Of a DNA stretch of 64,000 nucleotides, positions 20,692 through 31,409 are shown in pieces (position 1 is the stretch's first letter; each line of letters opens with the position of its first letter). The stretch comes from Nematopogon swammerdamellus. Lineage: Eukaryota > Arthropoda > Insecta > Lepidoptera > Adelidae. The translations under genes and the position numbers were made by a program. Location: the NCBI GenBank assembly GCA_946902875.1, contig OX336342.1, forward strand, positions 11,029,523 to 11,093,522, in the 5' to 3' direction. The notes under the pieces are model-generated. The model had not been told where the DNA came from. It saw only the letters and a list, made by a program, of their open reading frames with translations, and ran no database searches.

Positions 20692-21148
20692 GCCCCAGTT
20701 GCACTCCGGGAGTGCCGGCAGAAGTGAAAACTTTTTGTATTTCCGAAAATAATTCTTAGGTGGTTATAAAAAAAACTAAACACCCTAAACAATTTAAACA
20801 CCGTAACATTGCTTAAAAAAGAAAAAAAAATTTTTTTTGAGGGATTCGAACCCATGGTAAAAAAATACAAATCCTACACTCTTACCATTGAGCCACGAAA
20901 TCACATAAACGACCAAACGAATATCGGATTCCCTTGATTCGCTTTCGGCTTTACTGTCACTGAGAGATGAACAGAATTGATCCCGAGCCACTCGTAACTT
21001 AAACCATAATGCAATGACTTAAGGTTACATTTTAAATAATAAAAATAAATCTGTCGTTTTTCGAGATCTGACGCGAGTTTAACATTTTTTTTACCCACCT
21101 AAAAAAGTGCCAAGCGCCGCTAAAGAAGTTTTCACTTAAAAAAATTAT
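20691..21148. mobile_element. Family G element, copy 1
   Basis: Begins 'gccccagttgcactccggga' / 'gtgccggcagaagtgaaaac' and ends 'agcgccgctaaagaagttttcactt'; the outer 'aagtgaaaac' and 'gttttcactt' are inverted. It contains a tRNA-like sequence at 20836-20897 and the internal module 'gcaatgacttaaggttacat'. The same ends and module occur in copy 2 (21519-22400). Non-coding; class unknown. Confidence 0.6.
20836..20897 (-). mobile_element. tRNA-like sequence within family G
   Basis: Minus strand: TGGCTCAATGGTAAGAG (A-box-like, D arm pairs) and ATGGGTTCGAATCCC (B box), with an A/T-rich anticodon region. A loose cloverleaf is possible, but the acceptor stem does not pair. More likely a tRNA-derived promoter or tRNA relic than a functional tRNA gene. 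Confidence 0.5.
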
Positions 21149-21189
21149 AAATCTTTAATTATTTTATTTGTGAATTGAACATTTTCTAA

Positions 21190-21360
21190 GCACAGAAGGG
21201 GTCCATCTATCAATTTTCAGGTGTGCTTTTGTACCGCCTTATACTCAAGGGTGCAAATATGAATCAAAATATTATTTAACACTTTTAAGTTCTAGTCGTT
21301 TTTTGAAGTCGGTGCAATGTGTTTTAAAACAGTTTTTTATTTCACTCTTTTTAGTTATAA
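21190..21360 (+). mobile_element. Half copy of the 4915-5060 foldback plus flank
   Basis: 'tttcaggtgtgcttttgtaccgcctt' through 'ttttttatttcactctttttag' matches 4990-5110. Only the right arm is present, so this copy cannot fold. Confidence 0.6.
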
Positions 21361-21518
21361 CAAGTTCTGCGTAGAATTGAGCGTTAAGCCGACGACAGTG
21401 ATAGATACACACATAACAGTCCATACCTTGAAAACTACTGAATCGATTTAAGTAATAAAAAAATTATCGGGACCTTTAAATTACCTAAGGGGAACCGCTA
21501 AGTAAATAAAATATAAAA

Positions 21519-22400
21519 AGCCTCAGGTGCACTCCGGGAGTGCCGGCAGAAGTGAAAACACCGTAAAATTGCTTAAAAAAAAAAAAAAGTTTAAGTTTTA
21601 ATTTTATTTATAAAAAAGGTTTAAAAAAAATAAAAAATTTAAAAAAAATGGAAAAAATACATAAAAAAAAAATAAATGAAAAAAAAAATTAAAAAAAAAT
21701 ATATTAAAAAAAAAATATGAAAAAAAAAATAATAAAAAAAATTAATGTAAAATTTAGTAGAACGGACAGACATGCATTTGTTACGGAACCCTACATTCAT
21801 TTTGCAGAACTTAGTAGAATGGACAGACATAAACGTGTTACGGAACCCTACTTTTATTATAAAATAACCGTCGGAGGACCTTGGTTGAAAATTGTAAAAT
21901 TTAGTAGAACGGACAGACATGCATTAGTCACGGAACCCTTCATTCATTTTGAAATAAATGTTAAATTTAGTAGAACGGACAGACATGCATTTGTTACGGA
22001 ACCCAACATTCATTTTGCAGAACTTAGTAGAATGGACAGACATAAACGTGTTACGGAACCCTACTTTTATTATAAAATAACCGTCGGAGGACCTTGGTTG
22101 AACTTAGTAGAATGGACAGACATAAACGTGTTACGAAACGAAACCCTACAACCGAAACCGGGAGTGCCGGCAGATCCCGTGCCAATCGTAACTTAACCCT
22201 TATTGCAATGACTTAAGGTTACATTTTAAATAATAATGTCGCTGTCGCGGTGTTACGAACAGAATTGATCCCGTGCCACTGTAACTTAACCCTTAATGCA
22301 ATGACTTAAGGTTACATTTCGCTTTTCGAAACTGACGAGGACGCGATGACGCGAGTTTAAATTTTTTTACCCAAGCGCCGCTAAAGAAGTTTTCACTTCA
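21519..22400. mobile_element. Family G element, copy 2, expanded by a tandem repeat
   Basis: Same left end ('caggtgcactccgggagtgccggc') and right end ('gcgccgctaaagaagttttcactt') as copy 1. The interior holds an A-rich tract (21566-21748) and a complex tandem repeat (21750-22135). After the repeat a second 'gggagtgccggcag' occurs at 22161, and the 'gcaatgacttaaggttacat' module is duplicated (22206 and 22300), so the copy has undergone internal duplication. Confidence 0.6.
21717..22196 (+). repeat. In-frame tandem repeat, 213-bp period, six GGACAGACAT cores
   Basis: An open frame of 159 codons runs through a repeat whose period (21750 to 21963) is 213 bp, exactly 71 codons. Each half unit reads roughly SRTDRHAFVTEP or SRMDRHKRVTEP; a KITVGGPWL segment follows every long unit. 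The minus strand is also open for 93 codons over the same stretch. The openness is explained by the period being a multiple of three and by a stop-free unit. I do not regard it as a demonstrated gene. Confidence 0.55.
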
Positions 22401-22984
22401 AAAAATCGATTCATATACCTACTTTAAATGAATTTTTTTGATCAAATTTATGATTTGAATGAATATTATGCTCCATTAATTTAACTGTATGGTTATGGCT
22501 TGGGTTATGGCTTAGGTATTCCGCGTTTTAAAGAAAAAAATCCTCATTATCCAAATTCGTATAAACTCCAGCATCCAATTAAAAATACGAAATGCAAAAT
22601 TAGTCCACGCATATTGAGCTGGAAGCCATGCGTAATCCGAAAAAAATATATAAATGTAAAAATGCATTTCGATGCAGCTTTACAAGTAATTTTGCTGAAA
22701 ATTAATTTATTTAAAAAGTTTTCCCTTTTAACATTAAATTTGCGAGCTTCGGAAATGGTTCAAGTTGTTCAAACCAACCCCAACTCACATTAACAAATAA
22801 GTGCGACGTATATAAATCAAACTTTTACCGATAAAATGTCCACAGTTATACATTACCGTTACTTGCAGAGAAGCAAGAGGGACGATGTGAGGCAAGTAAA
22901 TTCAAATCATTTGATGTACTTTTTATGGCACTCGAACTGGGTGACTGTGCTCGAAGTCGGAGCCTCAGGCGCAGCCAATTTCAC
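22401..22984. other. Unassigned AT-rich DNA
   Basis: A 97-codon frame at 22500-22793 is AT-rich and unrecognised; probably chance. Confidence 0.4.
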
Positions 22985-23135
22985 CCCCATGAAGGCGCCG
23001 CGTCAGTCGGCTTTGTAGGCGGACTAAAGTCGCTGGGGATAGGCTATTAAAACGCGATTTGAAGATCTGTGGATTGAAGAAGTAGGGAAAGATATTCCTC
23101 GGAAGCCCATTCCACACCTTTTCAGTTTGCATTTG
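22985..23135 (-). pseudogene. C-terminal remnant of a non-LTR RT (family N)
   Basis: Minus reading TEKVWNGLPRNIFPYFFNP and IFKSRFNSL matches the end of the 4085-4365 remnant ('aatttgaagatctgtggattgaag' is shared at DNA level). Confidence 0.6.
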
Positions 23136-23235
23136 CCTTGCAATTAATTCAAAATGCCTCAAAAGTATTCTTAGTTTTCCAGTTGTTTGTATGATTTCTT
23201 AGAACTTTCAGTCGTAAACATATTTCATTGCAAAT

Positions 23236-23372
23236 TGAAGCGACGTCTGGCCCGGTAGTGCAACGCCGACATCCAACGTGGTGGAGTTTCAGGATTCGAA
23301 TTCTGGCGTGTACCAATGAGTTTTCTGATTAGAAAATTTACTTGCGTACGTGATGCATTTACGGCACGGAGA
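23236..23372 (+). mobile_element. SINE C head fragment
   Basis: 'caggattcgaattctggcgtgtaccaatgagttttctgattagaaaat' matches the head-proximal part of SINE C (inverse of 35500-35560). The B box is degenerate and the body is absent. Confidence 0.6.
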
Positions 23373-23757
23373 CTACTTTCAGTTCAAATTTTTTAATGTC
23401 TTCTATTAGAGGATGCATAATATATTCACTACATGCACCATCATCATTGATCAATACTATTACAATCTATATGTTTTTTCTTATTTACAATAATTGTTAT
23501 ATCTTATAGATAATACTGATAATACACGCTGTATCCCGACAATCGGGGTAAGAAGAGTAATAGGTGTTTATCAAAGTATTAGGACAAGATAACTGTCAAG
23601 CAGGAAGTCAGGTACGAAGACCCAATTGCTGCATTACTCGGTGGAAGGAATGACAGAGGTTGTACAACATAAATCGCTATAACTAGTAACGTTGTGAATA
23701 TAGCTAATTATATAACGTCTTATTCTGAGATTATGTGTTGGGAGTAATAACAAGTCA

Positions 23758-23943
23758 GTCAGTCAGCGTGTACGCGTCGACTGCTGGACATAGCCTCTCC
23801 AATTTTCCTCCAGTTCCTTCCGGTCTTCAGCTGTACGGAACCACTGCTTTCCGCTGACTTGATGTCGTCGTTCCAACTGGCGGGTGGTTTTCCCACACTC
23901 CGTTTTCCTGTTTACAGCCGCCAGCGTAGGACACGGTTACTAC
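23758..23943 (-). pseudogene. RTE-clade 3' end
   Basis: Minus strand matches the 15705-16094 remnant, including the GACT tail (as 'agtcagtcagtc' at 23755-23766) and the 'gtccagcagtcgacgcgtacacgc' terminus. 5'-truncated. Confidence 0.8.
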
Positions 23944-23951
23944 CTAGTATG

Positions 23952-24182
23952 TTTTTTTATTTTATGGAAACGGACACGGTTGGCTAATCACCTACAACAT
24001 CCGTGATGTCAGCCCATAACACCGGGTGAACTTGGTGCCACGTCAGTGCTTCCCTTCGGTCGTGCCGGCTACACTGAACTGGACGGAAAACACAAACCAT
24101 TTACATAACCGTTTCGACCGACCTTTCATTCAGTGTGGTTGTACCAACCCGGGCGGGTTAAACCCTACCACCTAGTAATATA
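23952..24182 (-). mobile_element. SINE A, body without head
   Basis: From the T run to 'ttaaaccctaccacctagtaa', with the 'cggcacgac' subfamily state. It lies next to the RTE end in the same orientation. Confidence 0.85.
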
Positions 24183-24255
24183 AGAAGGGAGTCATATCCC
24201 TTAGTCGCCTTTTACGACATACACGGGGAGAGATGCAGTGGGGCTATTCTTTTGC

Positions 24256-24761
24256 GAGTTTTACGAGTATTAGTGCCGAACCTGAAACTGTGACTTACAT
24301 AACAATTTAAAAAAATCTTTGAAGATCGTGCGATCTTATTTGATCCATTCGCAATGTAATAATACTCATGCACTGGTGACATTTCTTTCTTTCGTCGCTC
24401 GTAAATATTCCAGCAACCCCCGGTGCGTATACACATGTACCTACGTATCTACATACGAATAGCGTATGCCCTCAGGCTGTCAACTGGTATTACATTTCCA
24501 CGTATCCCGCTGTCGCCGACGCCGACGCCGCGCCGCCTACGCCGCCGCGTCGCGCCGCCACCACAGAGGGCGTTGCGATTTGACCTGGAAACACTTGGCG
24601 ACTTGCGAATGAAATCCGACATGAAAGCGACGCCAGTTTGAGGGGTCACGAGGTCGGTGCGGGGGAGGTAGTGGCGGTGTTCGCACTCACAGTGTGATAT
24701 TTTTGATAAAATTTCCAATTTAATTTACTACTGACGATTACATAGGTTGCTACCATGACGA
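24256..24761. other. Unassigned, with a CG-rich patch at 24505-24680
   Basis: GC-rich CGCCG runs open on both strands. No recognisable protein. Confidence 0.4.
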
Positions 24762-24930
24762 TTACGGTCGAAACGGCTATCTAAATAGTTCGTGTTTTCC
24801 GTCCAGTTCAGTGTAGCCGACATGAAATGAAGGGAAGCACTGACATGGCACCTAGTTCACCCGGTGTTATGGGCTGACATCACGGAAGTTGTAGGTGATG
24901 TAGCCAACCGTGCCAGTTTCCATAAAAAAA
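24762..24930 (+). mobile_element. SINE A, 3' half
   Basis: 'cggtcgaaacggc' to the A tail at 24924-24930; 'cgacatgaaatgaag' subfamily. Confidence 0.85.
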
Positions 24931-25682
24931 GACATAGCTTTTGAGCACAGAGCAAGGAATCGCGACGGCCGCCGATGGCTGTTCTGCGCTTTTAAGTGAC
25001 CTCAGTAACCCTCATTAGTCATTACTCATTACCGACGAATACATTTTAGTCGTAGGGGGTGAAATAGACCCATGTGTTGTGCAATTTTTAATCAACTCTC
25101 AATTTATTCACTGCCTGTAGGTTGTCATAGAGTGTCGTAAAAGTGGCTGTGTGAAAAACTTCGAAGAAATTAATTATGGTACCTACATGATAGAAGACGA
25201 AGAACGAAGTACTCCAGTCGGTATGTATAAGATGAACTAGGTACTCACCTTGAGAAGGTAAGCACTAAAAGAAATATAAGCGAGCTGAAGGCCGCACTCC
25301 ATACTTATGTATGATTAAACTAAACATAATTTAAGTACATTGACATGCTTACTCACACCCTTTGAATTTCCTTGCGTCCGATCGAACCCGGGAATTTTGA
25401 ACGAAAGTGTGCTCGAACATTCGATATTGTATGATAGACAAAGATAGATCGAAAGCAGGAAAACCCTAGCCTGTCGGGTCTCGAGGTCGTGACGACGTAA
25501 GGTCATGTTATTTATTTTTCCACTTTGAGGAAAAATTAAAATACAGGAGGGGTTAGGGTATTTTTATCGCACAAAACTGTTACCAATTGTCATACTCCAT
25601 ACGTCAGTGCGGCTGGCATCAATTTGGTGCCATTTGTCAATTACGTATTTTCATGAGACCCTTTATTTATTCTTATCTCGTT
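24931..25682. other. Unassigned AT-rich DNA
   Basis: No recognisable feature. Confidence 0.4.
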
Positions 25683-26072
25683 TTTTTAGGGTTCCGTATC
25701 CGGTACGGAAACCTATTACTAAGCCTACGCCGTCTGTCTGTTCGTCTGTCCGTCTGTCCGAGGTCTGTATCACTTGAACCGTAATAGGTAGCCCGTTGAA
25801 ATTTTCACAGAATATGTATTATTATGACCGATGTAACAAAAAATAATAACAATAAGAAAGTAAAAAAATCACGGTGGTTCCCATATAAGGAACTAAAAAG
25901 TGTATGCGCGCGCGCCATCTACCAAATAGAGTATGAATCATTTTAACCAATCATGACCAATCATTTTTACTAATATGAAGTATTTCAAAATGGCGTGAGT
26001 GGCGCTAACCATGACATGGCGATCCGGAACCCTCGGTGCGCGAGTTCGACTCGCACTTGGGCGGTTTTTTTT
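25683..26072 (-). mobile_element. Family D element, full-length copy
   Basis: Minus strand: head 'ggcccaagtgcgagtcgaactcgcgcaccgagg', then a segment with 'gatggcgcgcgcgcgcatacac', the 'gaaaatttcaacgggctacctattacggttcaa' module, a GACA/GACG tract and the end 'ggtacggaaccctaaaaaaa'. A closely similar copy lies in plus orientation at 37093-37547, sharing the 'gccatct...ggcgcgcgcgc' insert that other D fragments lack. Abundant in moth DNA from memory; non-coding. Confidence 0.8.
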
Positions 26073-27169
26073 CAGTTCCTGTTTTCTTTGCATTCCTCTT
26101 TATTACGATTTAGTCTTCATAACGTGCTCTTTCACAGCGCTCAGTCAGGACACTATGCGAGTGTAAGTAGATAGGTGCCGGTAATACATGTAAGCTGGGA
26201 GTGACGAGTGACGGAGTACGTGTATGCCGGCATGGCAGCTAGCCCCGCACCGAGGGTCGCACGCATGCCCCCGCCCCGCCGAGTGGCTCGATATTAATTG
26301 CAGCCCGAGGAAATAAATTGTCAAGAACGGGTATCGATCTATAGGGTGGTAAAAAAGTGCATAGGAAAAAATTATAAAAATGTTTCAATTTACATCGCAC
26401 GAGTGCATACATATACAGGGTGACTGGAAATTCGATCTATTGCTTGAAAAGGGTTATTATATTATACTATATGTTATTTGGAATAATTTAAGTCCCATCA
26501 ACTGGTGTACGGAAATTAGCGGTTTCCGAGATATCGGGGTTTTAAGATTTTTTTTTTTATTTCTGACTTGTAAACGAAAAAAAAGTTGTAAAAATATATC
26601 CTTATTTTTGGGCACTCGATTGATATTTTTCTGAAAGCTACCAATCATTTCAAATTAAAATATCGGTCCAAAATTCTCAATATCTCGGAAATAAATAAAT
26701 TTAATTTTGAATTTTTATGTAACCTTTTATTTAAAAAAAAATTCGTTTAGAAAAACCAGTCGATGGGGGTTAAATACAGCACAGCTAACAAGCCGGGTTG
26801 TAATTTAATACTTAACGATTTCAAGTTTGAAAAATAAAATAAAATATAAAAAAATTTATAACTTTTCAAAATATGTCCAATGTTTGATCATACCGTTTCT
26901 GGATATTTATTTGGATGCGCGACTAACAAGCGCTAGCCTAGTTACTTACCCGACCACGGACGAACCAGGGAGAAAGAGGAATAGAGCCATAGAACGTTTT
27001 AATGGAGCCCATTTACAAACGAGTTAAAAGGCCCCGGAAGCGTTCTTCTTGAGCGCTGTAGGCTCGCTTATTTGTTTGTGTGTACGGAAAGTTTCGCTTT
27101 TTTTTCTTATATTGTGTATAATTCAGTAATCACAAGGAGAAGGCGAGGGCGCCTATTAATTACGGCACA
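26073..27169. other. Unassigned; possible repeat starting 'tacagggtgactgg' near 26415
   Basis: GC-rich patch at 26225-26295, then a long AT-rich stretch. The phrase 'tatacagggtgactggaaattcga' resembles starts of insect dispersed repeats. No pairing terminus was found. Confidence 0.35.
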
Positions 27170-27420
27170 AAATAACTGGCCAAGTGCGAGTCGGATTCGT
27201 GCACAAAGGTTTCCGAACCACAAAATAAAAGCCGAAAAGCACGTTTCTTGGAACGCCGAACGCGATCCCCCTTAATTTTTCACTTTTTAAATGTTTTATT
27301 ATTCCTTGTTATATGCGCCAAAATAACACATATTCTATGAAAATTTCAACCGGCTAACTATCATGGTTCCAAAGATACAGACATCGGAAGGCGTGTTCAA
27401 AAGGCGTGTTAATAAATTAG
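27170..27420 (+). mobile_element. Family D, degenerate copy
   Basis: 'ctggccaagtgcgagtcgga' head, then 'aataacacatattctatgaaaatttcaaccggctaactatcatggttccaaagatacag'. The terminal GACA tract and end are not clear. Confidence 0.65.
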
Positions 27421-27798
27421 ACAATGAACTTTTTGTCTTTAAAAAAATACTAAATCAAAAATATTCCTTAAAAAAATTTCCTTTCTATAAGAACATATTG
27501 TTTTGTTTTATCAAAGGTGTTAGATACTTTTAATAAATACTTGTGGAAGCTCTCACGAAGTTAATCAAAAGTTAATTGAATATGACAGCGCGGTACAAAG
27601 ACGTGTAAGTTTAAACGTCGAAACTTCTGCTCCGTGCGAGCAAAGCCCGTCTCGTGCAGAGTTGGATGTTAAAGTGTTGGTTGGTAACAATGTTTCAATG
27701 GAGGTTAACGAGAAATTATTCTTACAGGTGTCATTTATTTCGCTGGTAGTATTTGTGAAATTTTGGAAGCTATTAAAGATTTAATATGCTAGCACAGC
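27421..27798. other. Unassigned AT-rich DNA
   Basis: No recognisable feature. Confidence 0.4.
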
Positions 27799-27877
27799 AG
27801 AATGAAGATCGGTCGAAACAGCTCTGAAATATTGTCCGTGTTCAGTGCAGTAGACACGACCTACGAAAAATACTGAC

Positions 27878-28545
27878 TCGTGATCAGGAACTTACATTTA
27901 CGAACACTCGTGATCGGGAACCTACATCACGAACACTAGTGATCAGGAACTTACATCACGAACACTCGTGATCAGGAACTTACATCACGAACACTCGTGA
28001 TCAGGAACTTACATTACGAACACTCGTAATCGGGAACTTATATAACGAATTACATTTCGTCAGCCTCGATAGCTCAGTGGTGCAGACAGTCGACTGTTGC
28101 TATTGATTGTTAACCAACGCTGGGCGCGGTCAGAACATGGATGGCTGACCGCTCGACCGTGTTGGAGGCTGACCGTGGTTCGAATTCCACGTAAAACTGT
28201 AGGTCCCTTCCCTTACTACCTTACTCGGTGGTAGGGTTCAACCCGCCCGGGTTGGTACCACCGCACTGAATGAAATGTCGGTCTAAACGGCTATGTAAAT
28301 AGTTGTGTTTTCCGTCCAGTTTAGTGTGACCGGCACGATCGAAGGGAAGCACTGATATGGCACCTACTTTACCCGGTGTTATGGGCTGACATCACGGATG
28401 TTGTAGGTGATGTAGCCAACCGTGCCAGTGACACACGACATCACGAACACTCGTGATCGGGAACTTACATCACGAACACTCGTGATCGGGAGCTTACATC
28501 ACGAACACTCGTGATCGGGAACTTACATCACGAACACTCGTGATC
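27878..28545 (+). repeat. 29-bp palindromic minisatellite, interrupted by a SINE
   Basis: The unit is a 16-nt hairpin (TCACGA, loop ACAC, TCGTGA) plus a 13-nt spacer (tcaggaacttaca or tcgggaacttaca). Five full and two partial units lie at 27878-28058; three full and one partial at 28441-28545. Left units mostly read 'tcagg', right units all 'tcggg'. The spacer is constant, so this is not a CRISPR array. The 'acatcacg' part of the unit resembles 'gacatcacggatg' of the SINE body, suggesting expansion from within the old SINE. Confidence 0.85.
28059..28430 (+). mobile_element. SINE A with complete chimeric head, tail missing
   Basis: Starts 'gtcagcctcgatagctcagtgg' (A box), then a 5S-rRNA-like segment (28109-28152), then the B box GGTTCGAATTCC (28177-28188), and the full body to 'aaccgtgccagtg'. 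The 'tttccataaaa' tail is absent and the sequence passes into the minisatellite. The copy is less diverged than the old SINE around it. Confidence 0.85.
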
Positions 28546-28584
28546 TAGGTAATGTAGTCAAGACATGCCAGGTTCCCTAAAAAC

Positions 28585-29504
28585 AATTTACTTACTCCAA
28601 TAATAAATCCCCAGAATGTGCGTTCCTCGCATGAGGTCTGCGAGTGAAGCAAGCGTCGGGCCGAGGGTCCGCGCCGGGCAGTGCGAGCGGTCCAATGAGC
28701 ACTAGTAGCTAATAAATCCCAGCTTCCATCGATGGAGTCCTTCTCGTGTTTATTCTGCGATCTTTTTTTCCAATTTCCCAGTTAGCTCTTCTCGGAAGAT
28801 AGAGAAGTTTTATTGCTTTTTCCTTTTTAAATTACGTCGCCTGACGTGCCTTAGGCCCGTGACGACCAAATTAACTACCAAACGGAACAAAAAAAGTTTC
28901 CGATTTAACTTTGCTTCACTCCTCCCGGACGCTCCCGCGGGGGATTATTTTTTAAATGTTATATTCTTTATCTTTGTGACTACAGGCTAATGGATTTCGT
29001 GCCCTAACAAGTGATATGTTTTATAATATCTTATTTGGTTGAAAAATAGGCTATCTCTCATTATCTTAACACATATCTGAAGGCTCAAGGCCCAGCCGCC
29101 GTCGCGTCGCCATATAAACAGGATCTTCATCATCAGATATCAGACATTGTGGGTATGTGGCCGAGGAACTCTCAATAAAAAAATCTAAGTCACAATCAAC
29201 AGTTCGTTTAGTTCTAAAGTCACTTTCCTACATGTAATCGTCTAAGTAACTCCCACATTAAATGAAGTAACAATTATAGATCGTAATTGTATCACAATTT
29301 AACACTTCACCTCCTCGTAAGATCACGCAGGACGTTAGTGATTTGCCGAAAACGCGGCCGTTGTTCTTCCAAGTGTTTCTTCCAATGTGACCGCCGCACG
29401 ACCACATCCCAAAGATTTGCTTAGATATAATACAGATCTGCATTAAGCCGACCTTTTTGTACCTTATTTTATAGTAAAATTGTGTACAATAAATACAAAT
29501 ACAT
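28585..29504. other. Unassigned DNA
   Basis: GC-rich patch at 28640-28700; otherwise AT-rich. A 95-codon minus frame (29258-29545) is unrecognised and overlaps the next SINE. Confidence 0.4.
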
Positions 29505-29783
29505 GACCACCGACCGTTGGAGGTTGACCGTGGTTCGAATTCCACGTAAAACTGTAGGTCACTTCCCTTCTTACCTTACTAGGTGGTAGGGTTCATCCCG
29601 CACGGGTTGGTACCACGAAACGTCTATGTAAATAGTTCTTGTTTTCCATCCAGTTCAGTGTAGCCGACATGAAATTTAGGGAAGCACTGACATGGCACCT
29701 AGTTCACCCGGTGTTATTGGCTGACATTACGAATGTTGTAGGTGAAATGTAGCCAACCGTGTAAGTTTGCATAAAAAAAAACA
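29505..29783 (+). mobile_element. SINE A from B box to tail
   Basis: Begins at the end of the 5S-like part ('accgttggaggttgaccgtggttcgaattcc'), then the body with a short deletion after 'ggtaccac', and an A tail at 29774-29782. Confidence 0.85.
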
Positions 29784-30502
29784 ATAAAAAAAAAACACCA
29801 CCACGACGAAGCTCCCCTAGATTGACAACCAATCCACGGTGTCAGTCTCGTTCTGGCGATCTCAGTATATTGCTTTTATCGAAGCGCCTACATGTCTTTT
29901 CGTTTATCTACCCACGCAATTATTGTATAAGTACTTGTTTTAATTAAAACACGGAATGCTGCTATAGTAAGTATTTTCATGGTTTAACACAAGTTTTCGT
30001 ACTTTTTTATTGCAGCTAGTCCTTTTTATTATCAAGAGCAGTCGACGCTATCATTCACCAGCATCTCGCGGAGGTGAGCGGTGGCCGGGCGGAGCGGTTG
30101 GTCCGTAGGGCGGGCGGGGGCGGCGGCGACCGCCCAGCCATCAATCAACCGCTCCTCGCTCTATCCTCACTCTCTTTCTCGAAGACTACGTTTCAATTGT
30201 TGCTAGCAAAAATCATGACCTCCAGGAGGAGTGGGTGTGCATAGCAAGTAGATGGATTCAGACGTTTAGTACTATATATGTATATACATATGTATAAGTT
30301 GGCGGTTGATGAAGTACCGGCACGCCTCATTCCGAGACCGATGAGTTTGTGTAACGCTCTATTGTTTACGTATGAGGACTATCCATCTCCCGACGTAATT
30401 TGAAGCTCTCTCTGAATTATTATTACAACCTCAGGATTATATTTCTTTGGTTAGCTGGGACGTTGTTTCTGAAATATTTTACTAAGTAATTATTTTATTA
30501 CG
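29784..30502. other. Unassigned, GC-rich patch 30060-30165
   Basis: No recognisable gene. Confidence 0.4.
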
Positions 30503-30658
30503 CCAGTCGGTGTGTATGCGTCCACTGCTGGACATCCAATTAACCTGCAGTCCTTCCGGCCTTCGGCGGTACGGTACCACTGCTTTCCGCCGACGTTCTT
30601 TATGTCGTCGTCCCACCTGGCTCTTCCCACACTCCGTTTTCTTGTCCACGGCCGCCAG
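30503..30658 (-). pseudogene. RTE-clade 3' end fused to a SINE
   Basis: Minus strand matches the last ~155 bp of the RTE remnants ('gtccagcagtggacgcat' terminus at left). At 30650-30658 the sequence 'cgccagtgtag' passes directly into SINE A. Confidence 0.75.
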
Positions 30659-30772
30659 TGTAGACATGAAATTAAGGGAAGCACTGACATGGCACCTCGC
30701 TCACCCGGTGTTATGGGCTGACATCACGGATGTTGTAGGTGATGTAGCCAACCGTGTCAGATTCCATGAAAA
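30659..30772 (+). mobile_element. SINE A, 3' part, joined to RTE
   Basis: 'acatgaaattaagggaagcactgacatggcacc' to 'attccatgaaaaa'. 'cgacatgaaatgaag' subfamily, but the 'ccg' before 'acatg' is lost at the junction. Confidence 0.8.
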
Positions 30773-31384
30773 AGTCGGTAATTTTTTTTTTTAGTTTTTT
30801 TTATATCAGTGATCATTTTGCAACATAGTATATTGATAAACTTTTTTATCAAATCGTTTTTATCAAATGGGGTCACATCTGATAAAAACTTATAAATTTT
30901 ACAGAAATTTTTAGAACCACCTGGTTTATGGAGATGTATGTATGTTTGATTGGAATGCGCACAGCGCGATGCGAAAGAACTTTTCCACTTCTAAGTCGGC
31001 TGGTGCACCCAGTTCTAGTGCATTATGTAGATATTCAACTGGTACCTATGATGTAACCGGTAAACTCTAGACCGCTCTCCCTGCCCATTATATAAGGTGT
31101 TTCGTTAGTCATGTCAAAAATTTCGGGAGGGTTATATACACACTCAAATAAACACTTTACGTAAAAAAAACATATGTTTATAGGAGCATTTTTTCTCCTA
31201 ACAAAAAAATTAAATTAAATAAGTAGCTGTAAAAACCAATCATAGTGACCTTGTGACTTACTTACAACAAACAGCTGTTCTGCGTTTGAACATTTGAACA
31301 CAGGCTAATGTTTAGGTAGCAAACATGTTTTGTTAAATTTCTCGGAAAGTAATGCTAAAAACACATAATTATTGGCACTGAGTG
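30773..31384. other. Unassigned AT-rich DNA
   Basis: No recognisable feature. Confidence 0.4.
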
Positions 31385-31409
31385 AATAGTGAATAGGCAC
31401 GTGTCAGAC

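Larger units (their letters stand above)
23523..24255 (-). mobile_element. Family H copy (minus) split by later insertions
   Basis: The 3' part lies at 23523-23665 and the 5' part ('cccttagtcgccttttacgacat...ggggctattctttt') at 24186-24255, in the right order and orientation for one minus-strand copy. Between them sit an RTE 3' end and a SINE A. This nesting order makes H the older insertion. Confidence 0.55.
27799..28584 (+). mobile_element. Old SINE A split by a hairpin minisatellite
   Basis: The left flank 'aatgaagatcggtcgaaacagc...cagtagacacgacc...actgac' (27799-27877) and right flank 'taggtaatgtagtcaagacatgccaggttccctaaaaa' (28546-28584) are diverged left and right parts of one SINE A. 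The middle of the SINE is replaced by the 29-bp array and a younger SINE A. Confidence 0.6.

Noticed and set aside
20836..20897. A functional tRNA gene
   Set aside because: D and T arms are plausible, but the acceptor stem fails and the anticodon arm is a loose A/T-rich pairing; it sits within a repeat. The same verdict applies to 60764-60826 and 19052-19140.
27878..28545. CRISPR-like look: repeated palindromic units at regular spacing
   Set aside because: The spacers are identical between units, there are no cas genes, and the context is eukaryotic. It is a minisatellite.
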